Assembly (NCBI RefSeq): GCF_000185365.1
Contig: NZ_GL622241.1
Span: forward strand, 319,734 to 383,733
DNA from: Enterococcus italicus DSM 15952
GTDB taxonomy: Bacteria > Bacillota > Bacilli > Lactobacillales > Enterococcaceae
DNA length: 64,000 nucleotides
Direction of reading: 5' to 3'
In this document: positions 17,619-28,405 of the stretch, piece by piece
Layout of the letters: each line of letters starts with the position of its first letter
Numbering within the stretch: the first letter of the stretch is position 1
Program-made: the position numbers and the translations under genes
Notes under the pieces: model-generated
Told to the model about the DNA's origin: nothing
Seen by the model: only the letters and a program-made list of their open reading frames with translations
Databases searched by the model: none

Positions 17619-18485
17619 TTATCTTGCTGTCTTGCCCATCGAAAATAACGCAATGCAGCCATAGCCAGTATGACTGGCTATCGTCGGACCAAGTGGAAAG
17701 TGCTCAACAGGGGTATCTGGTAAGCGTTGGGCGAGTTGCTCGAGTACATAGCTCACACTCTCTTCATCGCCACTGTGCGCCAAATAGAGTTGATTCAAAA
17801 TAGTAAGGTCAAACTCTTTTTCTGTCGCATCAAGAATCGTCTTCAGAGCTTTCATGCGACCACGCGCCTTACCGATTGTCTGTAATTTTCCTTCTGTATC
17901 GACGTGGATAATCGGTTTAATATTTAACAATCCGCCAATTGCGGCTGCTGTCTTAGAGATACGACCACCACGTTCCAAATGACCCAAATCATCAACGGTA
18001 ACCCAAGAACGGACATGCTCCTTGTACGTTTCAAGCCAAGCCACCACCTCTTGAAGTGAGTGATTGGCTTGCTGCATGGCGGCTGCTTGAATGACAAGCA
18101 GCCCCTCACCTAAACTTGCGCCTTTTGTATCCACACAATAAATCTCGGCATGCGGATAGTCTTCCTTCACAATCTCGACTGCTTGCAAAGCACTGCTAAA
18201 CGATCCACTCAAGCCGGAAGAAAAAGCAACATAAAGCAGTGGTATTTGTTGTTGTGCATAAGGTTTAAAATAAGAGAGATACTGTCCAACATTGATTTGT
18301 GAAGTTGTTGGCTGTTTGTTTTCCTTTAAGCACTCTAAAAACCATTGGTAATCAAAGGTCTGTCCTAAGTCATCATCATATTGCTTGCCATCTAGGTCTA
18401 ATGTCATCGGAATATATGCTACATTGAGTTTGTTTAATACGTCAGCTGGCACATCGCAGCACGCATCGGTAATTAGTTGATACAT
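17619..18485 (-). CDS. DegV family fatty-acid-binding protein
   Basis: 288 residues of the DegV (FakB) family. These bind fatty acids and present them to the fatty-acid kinase FakA. Family elements: ITDACCDVP at the start, PLLYVAFSSGLSGSF (fatty-acid head-group serine region), DTKGASLGEGLLVIQAA, and the HLERGGRISKTAA segment. The acyl specificity and the partner kinase cannot be read here. ATG 18485 has GAGGAG upstream. It is probably a single-gene unit. Confidence 0.88.
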   Translation of the reverse strand: MYQLITDACCDVPADVLNKLNVAYIPMTLDLDGKQYDDDLGQTFDYQWFLECLKENKQPTTSQINVGQYLSYFKPYAQQQIPLLYVAFSSGLSGSFSSALQAVEIVKEDYPHAEIYCVDTKGASLGEGLLVIQAAAMQQANHSLQEVVAWLETYKEHVRSWVTVDDLGHLERGGRISKTAAAIGGLLNIKPIIHVDTEGKLQTIGKARGRMKALKTILDATEKEFDLTILNQLYLAHSGDEESVSYVLEQLAQRLPDTPVEHFPLGPTIASHTGYGCIALFSMGKTAR

Positions 18486-18564
18486 ATTATTTCTCCTCTT
18501 GTTACTCCATTTTCTTTAGTATACCAAAAAAACAGGAGAAACGTCTGAGGCGACTAGCTATGCC

Positions 18565-19149
18565 TTAGTCATGATAAGTCGTTGGTTGCTTGAGTTGGGC
18601 TTTTTGAAAGACGGGAATGGCGACTCCCTTGCTAATAGTGGTCACCACAAGTAATGCCAGGTTGTAATCGACAAAACTATGAATCACGCCTCCGACACCC
18701 ATCAATCCAAATAAGAAGACATAGAAATTTCCATCCACTGTCGTTCCAGCGGCATTGCCAGTCGCAAAAAAGAGCCATACGACAGATATCTCAATCAATG
18801 TATGAATCAAGGCAATGACCAGATTATAGACTTGAAAAGCTCCTTTGTGTAGCACAATTTCCGGATGCTTCTTTAAATACACCGCCCCTAAAACGGCAAA
18901 GACCAGATGCGACAATGCTCTCATCGCAATAATAAATGGTGTCGTCATTAAAAACCCAAATGCGGTACCGATCGCAACGGCTACAGCCATCCCTGGTGAA
19001 AAAAACATCGCAATCATTAGTGGCACATGGCTAGCAAGTGTAAAAGAAGCTGGACCAATGACAATCTTTGGCATTACCATCGGAATAAGAATCCCCATGG
19101 CAATAAGTAGTGCAGATATGGTAAGTTGACGTACTTTCGTTGTTTTCAT
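18565..19149 (-). CDS. niaX: ECF transporter S component, probable niacin transporter NiaX
   Basis: 194-residue membrane protein with about six hydrophobic segments (MGILIPMVMPKIVIGPASFTLASHVPLMIAMFFSPGMAVAVAIGTAFGF is the S-component core, shown by its glycine and proline pattern). Two NiaR boxes flank its promoter; NiaR represses NAD-precursor genes when niacin is plentiful. The niacin assignment therefore rests on regulation plus family resemblance. Confidence 0.8.
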   Translation of the reverse strand: MKTTKVRQLTISALLIAMGILIPMVMPKIVIGPASFTLASHVPLMIAMFFSPGMAVAVAIGTAFGFLMTTPFIIAMRALSHLVFAVLGAVYLKKHPEIVLHKGAFQVYNLVIALIHTLIEISVVWLFFATGNAAGTTVDGNFYVFLFGLMGVGGVIHSFVDYNLALLVVTTISKGVAIPVFQKAQLKQPTTYHD

Positions 19150-19165
19150 GCTCGTTTCCCCTTAA

Positions 19166-19179
19166 TGTGTCAAGACACG
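19166..19179. promoter_or_regulatory. NiaR operator, proximal box
   Basis: Perfect inverted repeat GTGTC-AA/TT-GACAC (19167-19178), the NiaR consensus, downstream of the niaX start point. Confidence 0.75.
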
Positions 19180-19191
19180 TTTGATACTTGT

Positions 19192-19220
19192 ATTGTAGTG
19201 GGAATATCGTGAGGTGTCAA
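19192..19220 (-). promoter_or_regulatory. Promoter of niaX
   Basis: Minus strand consensus -35 TTGACA (19215-19220), 17-base spacer and -10 TACAAT (19192-19197). The -35 box lies inside the distal NiaR box. Confidence 0.85.
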
Positions 19221-19226
19221 GACACA
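19213..19226. promoter_or_regulatory. NiaR operator, distal box
   Basis: Second copy of the GTGTCAAGACAC palindrome (19214-19225), 47 bp from the first, covering the -35 box of niaX. Confidence 0.75.
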
Positions 19227-19228
19227 TT

Positions 19229-19260
19229 AAAAAAGAAAGAATCAATTGCTTGATTCTTTC
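19229..19260 (-). terminator. Intrinsic terminator after ksgA
   Basis: An 11-bp perfect stem (19235-19245 / 19250-19260) with a TTGC loop and a following T-run on the minus strand. It ends right beside the distal NiaR box. Confidence 0.88.
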
Positions 19261-19269
19261 CAATTCTTT

Positions 19270-20725
<1,456 letters not shown>

Positions 20726-20729
<4 letters not shown>

Positions 20730-21502
20730 GCAAATGCTCCAATCCGAAACAATCGATGAGCATTTTCTGTCGTTTGTGCTGCGACTTGTTCGACGGTCAT
20801 TTCGCGTAATTCAGCAATTTTTTCGACTACGTAGCGCGTGTAGCCAGGTTCATTGCGCTTGCCTCGATATGGAACGGGTGCTAAATAAGGTGCATCCGTT
20901 TCGACCAGTAGTCGATCGAGTGGCACGATTTGAGCAGCTGCTTGGACAGCGGTTGCTTTTTTAAATGTCACCACGCCACTAAAGGAAAGATGCATACCCA
21001 ATGCCAAAAATCTCTCCGCCCACGTAGCATCGCCACTAAAGCTATGCATAATACCGCCTCGTACAGGTACGCCTTCCTCTTTTAGAATCCGATAGGTGTC
21101 CTCCATCGCGTCACGGGTATGAATGCTAATGGGTAAGTTAACTTCTTTTGCTAACGCTACTTGACGGCGAAAGACGGCTTCTTGCACTTCCTTAGGGTCT
21201 TCCATCCAATAATAATCTAAGCCAATCTCACCTAACCCGACAACTTTGGGGCCAGTCAGCTTCTCACGCAAGTCTTGCTCGATTTCATTTGTATAGGAGC
21301 CGGCTTCAGTCGGATGCCAGCCGATAATACTATAGATATGGTCATATTGTTGGCTTAATGCGAGTGATTTGGCTATCGTCGGAGTGTCAAACCCCACCAC
21401 CGCCATCTCGGTGACACCTAAATCAGTGGCACGCGCGATTGTCTCAGGTATATCTGCTTGAAATTGTTCTGCATTTAAATGAGTGTGTGTATCAAAAATC
21501 AT
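20726..21502 (-). CDS. tatD: TatD family metal-dependent hydrolase
   Basis: 258-residue TIM-barrel DNase-type hydrolase. Metal ligands are visible: DTHTHLN at 4-10, [26 protein letters not shown] and [10 protein letters not shown]. First gene of the tatD-rnmV-ksgA operon. Confidence 0.95.
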
Positions 21503-21657
21503 GTGTGGCTCTCCTCCTCATCTTCATGCTTACAATAGCATATTTTCCAAGTGAACGGGAACGATTCACTCAAAACTTTTGAAAATTTCCGTCTTGCGTC
21601 CGAGTTCAATTGTCGCTTCACAGCGTATACTAATGGTAACTTGAAAGGAGACTTGCT

Positions 21658-22245
21658 ATGTTGCATTCACTATCCTCAATTTTGCGTACACCTAAAAACC
21701 CATCTGAAAGCCAACAGTCTTGGAGTCACTGGGTCTTGATTGCTCTTTTCGGCGTGCTATGTTTTGTCCCAATTTCAGGCAAATTATTGTTTATTCTCGG
21801 CTTTGTCTTATTAGCCGCTTTTATTAAAGGCCCTTTGATGATTGTCGTCAGTGCCATCTTTGCGTTTTTGATTAGCTTGATTCCTCCGCTAGCATGGGTG
21901 CTTTCCCTATTTTTTGTCATCAATGAGCTTTTCTTTTTAGCTCGTAACTGGCGGTTTGGTCTAATTGCCGGATTCTTTTTCACCTATCCCTTTTTGCGTC
22001 TTTTAATTGAGCGAGCCTTACCTTATCCTCCACTATGGGAAAAATTCGGAACGATTATAATCGGTATTCTGTTCTTTTATAGTCTACTGGTCTGGTTCTA
22101 TCGTAAAAATCCAAATAGTCATGCCCTAGTTTGGTCCATTGTGTCACTTCCATTTGATTGCTTGGTACGCTTTTTCCCTCGATTCAGCCGCTCAAGTCAA
22201 GTCGCAAAACGTGCTAGTAAAAAATCGTATCATTTCAAAAAATAA
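21658..22245 (+). CDS. Multi-pass membrane protein of unknown function
   Basis: 195 residues with about five hydrophobic segments between residues 25 and 150 and a basic C-terminus (RFSRSSQVAKRASKKSYHFKK, rich in Lys/Arg). I do not recognise the family. ATG 21658 has AAAGGAG upstream and a TATACT -10 element about 40 bp upstream, so expression seems real. It is divergent from tatD and 88 bp before a phosphoesterase gene that faces the same way. Confidence 0.7.
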   Translation: MLHSLSSILRTPKNPSESQQSWSHWVLIALFGVLCFVPISGKLLFILGFVLLAAFIKGPLMIVVSAIFAFLISLIPPLAWVLSLFFVINELFFLARNWRFGLIAGFFFTYPFLRLLIERALPYPPLWEKFGTIIIGILFFYSLLVWFYRKNPNSHALVWSIVSLPFDCLVRFFPRFSRSSQVAKRASKKSYHFKK

Positions 22246-22333
22246 CTCGTTTATTTTTTTGAAGTGCGTGATTGCTTTTTCCGAAAAATTCTACTATGCT
22301 AAGAGCAGAAACTAAGTAAAGGATGCCTGGCTG

Positions 22334-23209
22334 ATGTATTTACTCTATGCATGTGTGATAATTTCCCTGCTTCTATTGATTTACATGGTCATCATTGAGC
22401 CAGGAAGATTGACTGCTACACACTATTTTATTCGTAAAAGTAAAAAAACTGTATTAGATGTCTCTGATGCAGTGGATTTGTACCAAGGAAAGACGAGCTT
22501 GACACTGGCCCAATTGAGTGACTTGCATTTTTCCAGCTGGTACGCTCCTCGTCGTCTGAATCGCATCATTAAAGAATTTTTGAAAACAAAGCCTGATATG
22601 GTCATTTTTACTGGGGACTTAATTGACGACTACGGAAAATGGCCACACAAAAAAACGGCAGCTTTAGTCGAAAAACTACAAAAAATCCCCGCACCCATGG
22701 GGAAGATCGCCATCCTAGGAAACCATGACTACCATCATAATGGCCAGTATTTCGTCAAAGAAGTATTAAAAAAAGCCGGTTTTACCGTTTTGACAAACGA
22801 ACAACTCTTTTTCTCAACGGAACAAATCTCACTAACCATTGTCGGTCTTGATGATGATTTATATGGTCATCCTGCTTACGACTTTGAAGATACTCTTGCA
22901 GAATGGCATTTGCTTTTGACTCATGAACCTGACAGCATTGAAAAAATCCCCGCCATTCATCGCTTTGATTTGGTCTTATCGGGGCACAGTCATGGTGGCC
23001 AAATTCGCTTGCCTTTTTATCGGAAGACAACTACCGGTGCACTGAAATACACACACGGCCTATACCTTGTGACGGATCAGACCTTGCTTTCAGTCAATAC
23101 CGGAATTGGGATGACTGCTCTCCCTGCGCGCTTAGGCGTTGCACCAGAGATTACCTACTACCATCTAGAAAAAGAACAAAAAGCTGCCACATTAGTAAAG
23201 AAAAAGTAG
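22334..23209 (+). CDS. Membrane-anchored metallophosphoesterase (YkuE-like)
   Basis: 291 residues. An N-terminal membrane segment (about 3-22) is followed by a calcineurin-like phosphoesterase domain with all metal motifs: LSDLHFSSW, TGDLIDDYG, LGNHDYH, LTHEPD and SGHSHGGQIRLP. Related proteins act on the outer or inner face of the membrane on lipid or nucleotide phosphoesters; the substrate is not readable here. Confidence 0.88.
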   Translation: MYLLYACVIISLLLLIYMVIIEPGRLTATHYFIRKSKKTVLDVSDAVDLYQGKTSLTLAQLSDLHFSSWYAPRRLNRIIKEFLKTKPDMVIFTGDLIDDYGKWPHKKTAALVEKLQKIPAPMGKIAILGNHDYHHNGQYFVKEVLKKAGFTVLTNEQLFFSTEQISLTIVGLDDDLYGHPAYDFEDTLAEWHLLLTHEPDSIEKIPAIHRFDLVLSGHSHGGQIRLPFYRKTTTGALKYTHGLYLVTDQTLLSVNTGIGMTALPARLGVAPEITYYHLEKEQKAATLVKKK

Positions 23210-23233
23210 TGTGACAACAGAAATGAACTATCA

Positions 23234-23300
23234 CGACAAAAAGCCATAAAAGTCAAAAGTTTGAGAAATAACTTCTGGTTTTTATGGTCTTTTTGCTTGT
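23234..23300 (+). terminator. Intrinsic terminator, likely bidirectional
   Basis: Long imperfect stem (GACAAAAAGCCATAAAA with TTTTATGGTCTTTTTGCTTGTC) around the inner core AAAAGTTTGAGAAATAACTT. The same inner core recurs in the terminators near 42.7, 48.85 and 56.8 kb. Confidence 0.75.
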
Positions 23301-23329
23301 CGCTGACTATTTCTATCTCAGCGTCTTTT

Positions 23330-23752
23330 TTAGAATTGATCAATTAATAGCTGACGAATTTCTGCCAATGCCGGCTGGCGTGGATTCGCTGGTGTACATC
23401 GATCGTTATAAACCAAGTGATCCAAGGCGCGCGCGATGTCTGCGTAGTCTTTTTACGCACGGTATACTTCATAACGCGGATACGGGTTACGCTTCACTTT
23501 ACCTGAAGCTGCGTTAAACCGAGTGACATGTTGCATCGCAATTGTAATCACCAACCCATGTGGCAATCCAAACTCCCCACCTGTTTTGTGTGCCAATGAG
23601 TGATTGATGCCTAAGAATGCATTTGAGAAGGCCATGCCCCCTAATGTTGCGGCATAGTGCATATTCGTACGTGCTCGCTCGCTTTGATTCGTGATGGCCA
23701 CTGGCTGGTCAAACATCACGAAAATGACCCAAGCGCTCGGATAAGGGAACAC
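23330..23752 (-). pseudogene. adhE: Remnant of the bifunctional aldehyde-alcohol dehydrogenase gene adhE
   Basis: Only the C-terminal alcohol-dehydrogenase part remains. Minus-strand translation gives MHYAATLGGMAFSNAFLGIN and HSLAHKTGGEFGLPHG, clear AdhE iron-ADH blocks, then PRYEVYRA and an in-frame TAA at 23453-23455. The same frame continues as KDYADIARAL...NDRCTPANPRQP...EIRQLLID to a TAA at 23330-23332, which is the normal AdhE end. About 60 residues that usually separate these parts are missing, as is the whole N-terminal two thirds. The gene is dead; a functional copy may exist elsewhere. Confidence 0.85.
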
Positions 23753-23833
23753 TTGAAACGCTAGCCAAACTATAATAGCAAAGCCACAATACTCCCTACT
23801 ACCTACAAGATGACTTTCGCGAATAGCTGCATG

Positions 23834-24574
23834 CTAGCCCTCCTTTTCTTTCGTCTGGTGGCGCTTAACAAATGCACTCGCCTCTTTTTGTATTTCTTTT
23901 AAGTCGACACCTTGTTGTTGTGCTGCAAACAGACAGCCACAATAACATTGTCGGTAGATATCGTATTCTTTACACATTTCAACCGATCGTTTGTAGCCAT
24001 TATTTTTTTTGAAATCACTCGGCAAATAACTCGTATCGAAAAATTCTTGAATATCAATCCCGATTTGATTAATGAGTTGACTGTTCTTTTTCGGTGAAAG
24101 AGTCAACGCTGAACCAAAATAATCGTATCCTTCTTCGGCTGCTTTTTTTGCTACTATATCCAGTCGCATTTGAAAGCATGCCGTACAGCGTTTGCCGCCT
24201 TCTGGTTCTTGCGTGAGTTCTTTTTCTTTGACCATTTGAATAAAGACATTTGGCTCATACGGTGCGGCTAAAAATCGTACTTGGTTGCCAGTTTTTTGAT
24301 TAAAGGCTGTGATGAATTCCTCTTGAACAATTTTGCGGCGCTCGTACTCAGCACGAGGATGGATATTACTGTTGGCAAAATAGATGGTAATATCGGCAAT
24401 ATCAGCCAAGTATTCTAGCGTATACGTACTACACGGCGCACAACAACTATGCAACAAAATAGTTGGCCGTCGCTTTTCATCTTGCCATTTTTGCATCATT
24501 TTTTGCAGCACGCGATCATAGTTTACTTTTTGATTGGGGTTCATGGTCGCCAATACTTCTAACACATTAATCAT
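23834..24574 (-). CDS. queH: Epoxyqueuosine reductase QueH
   Basis: 246 residues. The family's cysteine pairs that bind an Fe-S cluster and a second metal are visible: LLHSCCAPCSTY near 43 and RQCYCGCLF near 212, plus GKRCTACFQMRLD. QueH performs the last step of queuosine tRNA modification as the non-orthologous replacement of QueG. Confidence 0.93.
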   Translation of the reverse strand: MINVLEVLATMNPNQKVNYDRVLQKMMQKWQDEKRRPTILLHSCCAPCSTYTLEYLADIADITIYFANSNIHPRAEYERRKIVQEEFITAFNQKTGNQVRFLAAPYEPNVFIQMVKEKELTQEPEGGKRCTACFQMRLDIVAKKAAEEGYDYFGSALTLSPKKNSQLINQIGIDIQEFFDTSYLPSDFKKNNGYKRSVEMCKEYDIYRQCYCGCLFAAQQQGVDLKEIQKEASAFVKRHQTKEKEG

Positions 24575-24649
24575 CTTTTCGCACTCCTTGTTTTCTCTCG
24601 ATATTATTTTATCAAGGAAACGAGGCGTTGTATAGAAGGTGCAGAATAC

Positions 24650-24678
24650 AAAAAAACTCGACCCACTTCGGCCGAGTT
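24650..24678 (-). terminator. Intrinsic terminator after the FemABX gene
   Basis: Short stem AACTCGGCC / GGTCGAGTT (minus strand) followed by TTTTTTTG. Confidence 0.7.
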
Positions 24679-24684
24679 CTTGAC

Positions 24685-25695
24685 TTATTTATTTAAAAAT
24701 GTTTGATAGTATTCTTCATTATAGACTTTATCAATTTCACCGATGTATTCTGTCGCACCATTCGGACGAGTAAACATATACTTAAATTGATACAAGCTAT
24801 CTGAGTTGTCTGGTGCAAATACGCCACCTAGGTCATAAAATTCTTTGCCTAACGCTAATGCCCACTGCATCCCCACCCAGTTTACAAGGTAAGGGGCCAT
24901 TAATACTTGATTTTCATGGGTACTGCCTGCGTACATGTACCAAACATAGTTGCCATACGCAAAGTCTAGACCTGCTGCATCAGGCTTACCATCGACCTCT
25001 ACAATCACAATTCGCATTAACCCGCGCTCTAAGAAGGCGTCAGCTAAGCGCTCAAAATAAGAAAATGGTCGATAACTAATACCATGACGCTCACTCGTCT
25101 TTTTGTGCAAATCATAAAAAATGGCTAAATCATCACGATTGTCACTTAATCGATACGTCAAACCATTCTTTAAGGCATAACGAATCCGGTAACGGGTCTT
25201 ACCATAAAAGGACGCCATCAGTTCTTCATCTGATGAAAATGCGCGTAAATCCACGCGCATCGTGTAGCGTGGTTGAATCGTCGCCTTACCTGATACGTTA
25301 CGGTTACGTACATGATAGCCTGCTTCACGAAAAGCTTCACTGACTTCTTCTGAATACGCCCACTCTGGATCCATCCGTAATAAAAACACATTTTTTTCTC
25401 TTAACGTTGCTTCTGCCTCGGCAATTAGTCGGTCCAAAATTTGTGGTGACTGCTCATTGACTGCCGGACCTTTTGATACATAAGCAAAGACTTGTCCTTC
25501 TGTTTGTTCGATCATTAAGATAGACATCGCCGCAACAATCTTTTGATCTTCTTCTAAATACACTTCTAATGGTTCCCAATTATCTTTTACATGCGCCCAT
25601 TGAGGGTCTTGGGTAATCGCTGTGTAAGTTGCTTGCTCTACGAATGATTGGTAAGCAGCTTTTTCTTGTTCATTTTGTTGGTTTACGATCGGCAT
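24685..25695 (-). CDS. FemABX family peptidoglycan aminoacyltransferase
   Basis: 336 residues made of two GNAT-like halves, without the coiled-coil arm of FemA/MurM, which makes it closest in size and build to Weissella FemX. Typical blocks: FAYVSKGPAV, FYGKTRYRIRYALKNGL, GLDFAYGNYVWYMYAGSTHENQ and YDLGGVF. FemX enzymes use aminoacyl-tRNA to add the first side-chain amino acid to a peptidoglycan precursor. The amino acid cannot be read from sequence. Confidence 0.88.
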   Translation of the reverse strand: MPIVNQQNEQEKAAYQSFVEQATYTAITQDPQWAHVKDNWEPLEVYLEEDQKIVAAMSILMIEQTEGQVFAYVSKGPAVNEQSPQILDRLIAEAEATLREKNVFLLRMDPEWAYSEEVSEAFREAGYHVRNRNVSGKATIQPRYTMRVDLRAFSSDEELMASFYGKTRYRIRYALKNGLTYRLSDNRDDLAIFYDLHKKTSERHGISYRPFSYFERLADAFLERGLMRIVIVEVDGKPDAAGLDFAYGNYVWYMYAGSTHENQVLMAPYLVNWVGMQWALALGKEFYDLGGVFAPDNSDSLYQFKYMFTRPNGATEYIGEIDKVYNEEYYQTFLNK

Positions 25696-25927
25696 TGCAA
25701 TTCACTCTTTCTCATACAAGATTTCCCTTTTTCATTCATTCTCCCTATTTATTGAATCATAGTTACAGAAAAGAGTAAAGAATCTTTCCTTTTTTATAAG
25801 CTTTGTCTTTTTTTAAAACTATCCAAAAGTAAGAACTTATTTATTATAAGACATTTTAAAATAGTGTATGATATTTTTGTGGGAATCGCCCATATGAAAA
25901 TATTTTAGAATAGGTGGAAAATTATTT

Positions 25928-26545
25928 ATGAAAAACGTTTTAGTTGTCAAAGCAAATAACCGTCCAGACGGCGTTTCAACAGCAATGTTCAATAAATTTG
26001 TTGAAAACTTGGATGCATCTAAAGTTGAAGTTGATACATTTGATGTCTACGCACAAGAAATGCCATATATCGGTCAAACATTATTTGACGCATTTGGTAA
26101 ATTAGCTGCTGGTGAACCTTTCTCTAGCGACGAACAAAAATTAATGGACGTTCGCCAAGTAGTGCAAGATAAATTTTCTAAAGCAGACGTAGTTGTTTTT
26201 GCTTTCCCAATGTGGAACTTAACAATTCCAGCTGCTTTGCATACATTCATCGACTACATCTTCCAAGCTGGTTACACTTTCTCATACAACGAAGATGGAT
26301 CAATGAACCAACTACAAGCTGGTAAAGAAGTAATCTTACTTAATGCTCGTGGCGGTGTCTACTCTGGTGAAGGTGCTGCGATGGAAACTGCTGTATCTTA
26401 CATGCAAAAAACATTCGGTGCAATGTTTGGCATGAACATCATCGAAGAAGTAATCATTGAAGGTCACAATGCAGACCCTTCAAGAACACAAGAAATTATC
26501 GCTGCTGGCTTAGACCGCGTAGCTGAGGCTGCTAAAGCTTTATAA
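25928..26545 (+). CDS. azoR: FMN-dependent NADH-azoreductase
   Basis: 205-residue flavodoxin-like dimeric reductase of quinones and azo dyes. Family blocks: VKANNRP for FMN phosphate, FAFPMWNLTIPAALHTFIDYI and the LLNARGGVYSG loop. Codons are strongly biased (for example GTTCGT, TTAGTT, AAC), which suggests high expression. ATG 25928 is preceded by AGGTGG; a strong terminator follows. Confidence 0.93.
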   Translation: MKNVLVVKANNRPDGVSTAMFNKFVENLDASKVEVDTFDVYAQEMPYIGQTLFDAFGKLAAGEPFSSDEQKLMDVRQVVQDKFSKADVVVFAFPMWNLTIPAALHTFIDYIFQAGYTFSYNEDGSMNQLQAGKEVILLNARGGVYSGEGAAMETAVSYMQKTFGAMFGMNIIEEVIIEGHNADPSRTQEIIAAGLDRVAEAAKAL

Positions 26546-26560
26546 TTTTAATACTATTTT

Positions 26561-26593
26561 ACGAGATTGAGTTATGCTCAGTCTCGTTTTTTT
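26561..26593 (+). terminator. Intrinsic terminator after the azoreductase gene
   Basis: Stem ACGAGATTGAG / CTCAGTCTCGT followed by seven T. Confidence 0.9.
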
Positions 26594-26607
26594 ATTGTAC
26601 GTATTCT

Positions 26608-26636
26608 TTGACAGTAACTCAAAATTTTTTTATTCT
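26608..26636 (+). promoter_or_regulatory. Promoter of the ALDH-ArsR operon
   Basis: Consensus -35 TTGACA, 17-base spacer, -10 TATTCT, about 50 bp before the aldehyde dehydrogenase gene. Confidence 0.7.
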
Positions 26637-26662
26637 TAAATAACCAAATAATTAGTTATTTA
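26637..26662. promoter_or_regulatory. Candidate ArsR-type operator
   Basis: Inverted repeat TAAATAAC-N10-GTTATTTA directly after the -10 box. Spacing and AT-rich half-sites fit ArsR/SmtB-family operators, and an ArsR-type gene is second in this operon, so autoregulation is likely. Confidence 0.5.
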
Positions 26663-26688
26663 GATATTTACTTGAAAGGATACCAATT

Positions 26689-28077
26689 ATGACGACTATT
26701 CCAAGCATTCTTCAGAATCAACGTATTTTTTTCCAAACCAATACCACTCGTTCGCTTGCCTTTCGTATGGAACAATTGACAAAACTTGAGCAGGCAATCC
26801 ATCGCTACGAAACAGATCTTTATGCGGCTTTCTGGCAAGATTTGCGTAAGTCTGAATTCGAAGTCTATGCGACTGAGATTGGCTTTGTTCTTCAAAGCAT
26901 TCGCGAGACAAAAAAGCATTTGCGCCGTTGGATGAAGCCTAAAAAAGCTGGCAATCCATTGTTTTTATTTGGTTCAAAAAGTTATTCACTGTTTGAGCCT
27001 TATGGAACGGTGTTAATCATCGGGCCGTTTAATTATCCTTTTCAGCTCGTGATTGAGCCATTAATAGGTGCCATCGCAGCTGGTAATACTGCGGTCATCA
27101 AGCCTTCCGAATTAACGCCACATGTCGCGACCGTCGTCCAAGAGATGCTAGCGTCCACTTTTGCTGAAGAATATATAGCTGTCCTATCCGGTGGTGTAGA
27201 AGAGACGACCACCCTCTTAGCTCAACGCTTTGATCATATATTTTTTACCGGTAGTCCCCGAGTAGGAAAAATTGTTATGACCGCTGCTAGCAAACACTTA
27301 ACGCCTGTCACTTTAGAACTAGGTGGCAAAAGTCCTGCCATCGTGACCGCCTCTGCAAATCTGAAAGAAGCTGCCAAAAAAATAGCTTGGGGCAAATTTT
27401 TGAATACTGGCCAGACTTGTGTCGCGCCCGATTACCTTCTTGTTGATGCAGCCATTGCTTCCTCGTTTACAAAAGAACTACGGGCCGCGATTGTCACCTT
27501 TTATGGCGATACACCCCAATCAAGTCCCGACTATGGCCGGATGGCAACGATTCGACATACACAACGGTTAGCAACGATGCTTGCACAAACCAACGCAACC
27601 ATAACACATGGTGGCCAAGTAGATGTAGATGACCGCTACATCTCGCCCACACTTTTAACTGATGTTCAGTGGGATGATGTCGTGATGCAAGAGGAATTAT
27701 TCGGCCCTATCTTACCGATTTTGACCTATCAAGCAGACCAATTCACGAAGCAAGTGATTGCACCGATTCGTGAACACGAAAAGCCTTTAGCCTTGTATTT
27801 ATTTACAGAGGACCAAGAACTGACAGATACTGTTTTACAACAACTTTCTTTTGGTGGTGGTGTCGTCAACGATACGCTTTTACATTTATCAAATACTCGC
27901 TTGCCTTTTGGCGGCGTAGGTGAATCTGGTATCGGCAACTATCACGGTATGTATAGCTTCCACACTTTTTCCCATCAAAAAGCGATTGTAAAAAAGAACC
28001 GCTTCGTGCCATTAACGATGCTATATGCCCCCTATACAACAAAAAAATTAGCGTTAATCAAACGTTTTATGAAATGA
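26689..28077 (+). CDS. Class 3 type aldehyde dehydrogenase
   Basis: 462 residues, NAD(P)-dependent oxidation of aliphatic or aromatic aldehydes. The general-base Glu lies in [10 protein letters not shown] and the nucleophile Cys in [36 protein letters not shown] and [10 protein letters not shown] bind the cofactor. The short length without the N-terminal extension and a hydrophobic/basic C-terminus (LALIKRFMK) resemble fatty-aldehyde dehydrogenases of the ALDH3/YwdH type. First of three genes with an ArsR-type regulator, 9 bp apart. Confidence 0.9.
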   Translation: MTTIPSILQNQRIFFQTNTTRSLAFRMEQLTKLEQAIHRYETDLYAAFWQDLRKSEFEVYATEIGFVLQSIRETKKHLRRWMKPKKAGNPLFLFGSKSYSLFEPYGTVLIIGPFNYPFQLVIEPLIGAIAAGNTAVIKPSELTPHVATVVQEMLASTFAEEYIAVLSGGVEETTTLLAQRFDHIFFTGSPRVGKIVMTAASKHLTPVTLELGGKSPAIVTASANLKEAAKKIAWGKFLNTGQTCVAPDYLLVDAAIASSFTKELRAAIVTFYGDTPQSSPDYGRMATIRHTQRLATMLAQTNATITHGGQVDVDDRYISPTLLTDVQWDDVVMQEELFGPILPILTYQADQFTKQVIAPIREHEKPLALYLFTEDQELTDTVLQQLSFGGGVVNDTLLHLSNTRLPFGGVGESGIGNYHGMYSFHTFSHQKAIVKKNRFVPLTMLYAPYTTKKLALIKRFMK

Positions 28078-28086
28078 GGAGAACAG

Positions 28087-28392
28087 ATGGATAAAAAAAC
28101 ATTAACTAGCTTTCGCGAATGCATTCCAGTCTTTCAAGCCCTATTAGACCCCCATCGGCAAGATATTGTCGCATTGCTATCCGAAAAAGGACGCTTGACG
28201 GTCAAAGAAATCGTCGCTGCTTCCCCATTGTCCCGTTCGGCAATCTCGCATCACTTGCAAACATTAAAAACGGTCGGCATTGTCTCAGCGACAAAAATCG
28301 GCACCGAACAATTTTATCAACTACATCTTACAGATGCCACGAAACAACTAAAACTGCTCGTCGCAAACTTAGAAGAAGAACTCGAATTATAA
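28087..28392 (+). CDS. ArsR-family transcriptional regulator
   Basis: 101-residue winged helix (LLDPHRQDIVALLSEKGRLTV; SPLSRSAISHHLQTLKTVGIV). It lacks the ELCVCDL metal-site cysteines of metal-sensing ArsR, so it probably senses something else. It sits between the aldehyde dehydrogenase and a DinB-like protein gene and may repress this operon through the inverted repeat at 26637. Confidence 0.88.
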   Translation: MDKKTLTSFRECIPVFQALLDPHRQDIVALLSEKGRLTVKEIVAASPLSRSAISHHLQTLKTVGIVSATKIGTEQFYQLHLTDATKQLKLLVANLEEELEL

Positions 28393-28405
28393 GGAGAATA
28401 GCCAC

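Noticed and set aside
17186-17803. Plus-strand open frame of 205 codons across folT, the riboswitch and the end of degV
   Set aside because: It is antisense to well-supported genes and to the THF aptamer, lacks a ribosome site and has no recognisable protein features.
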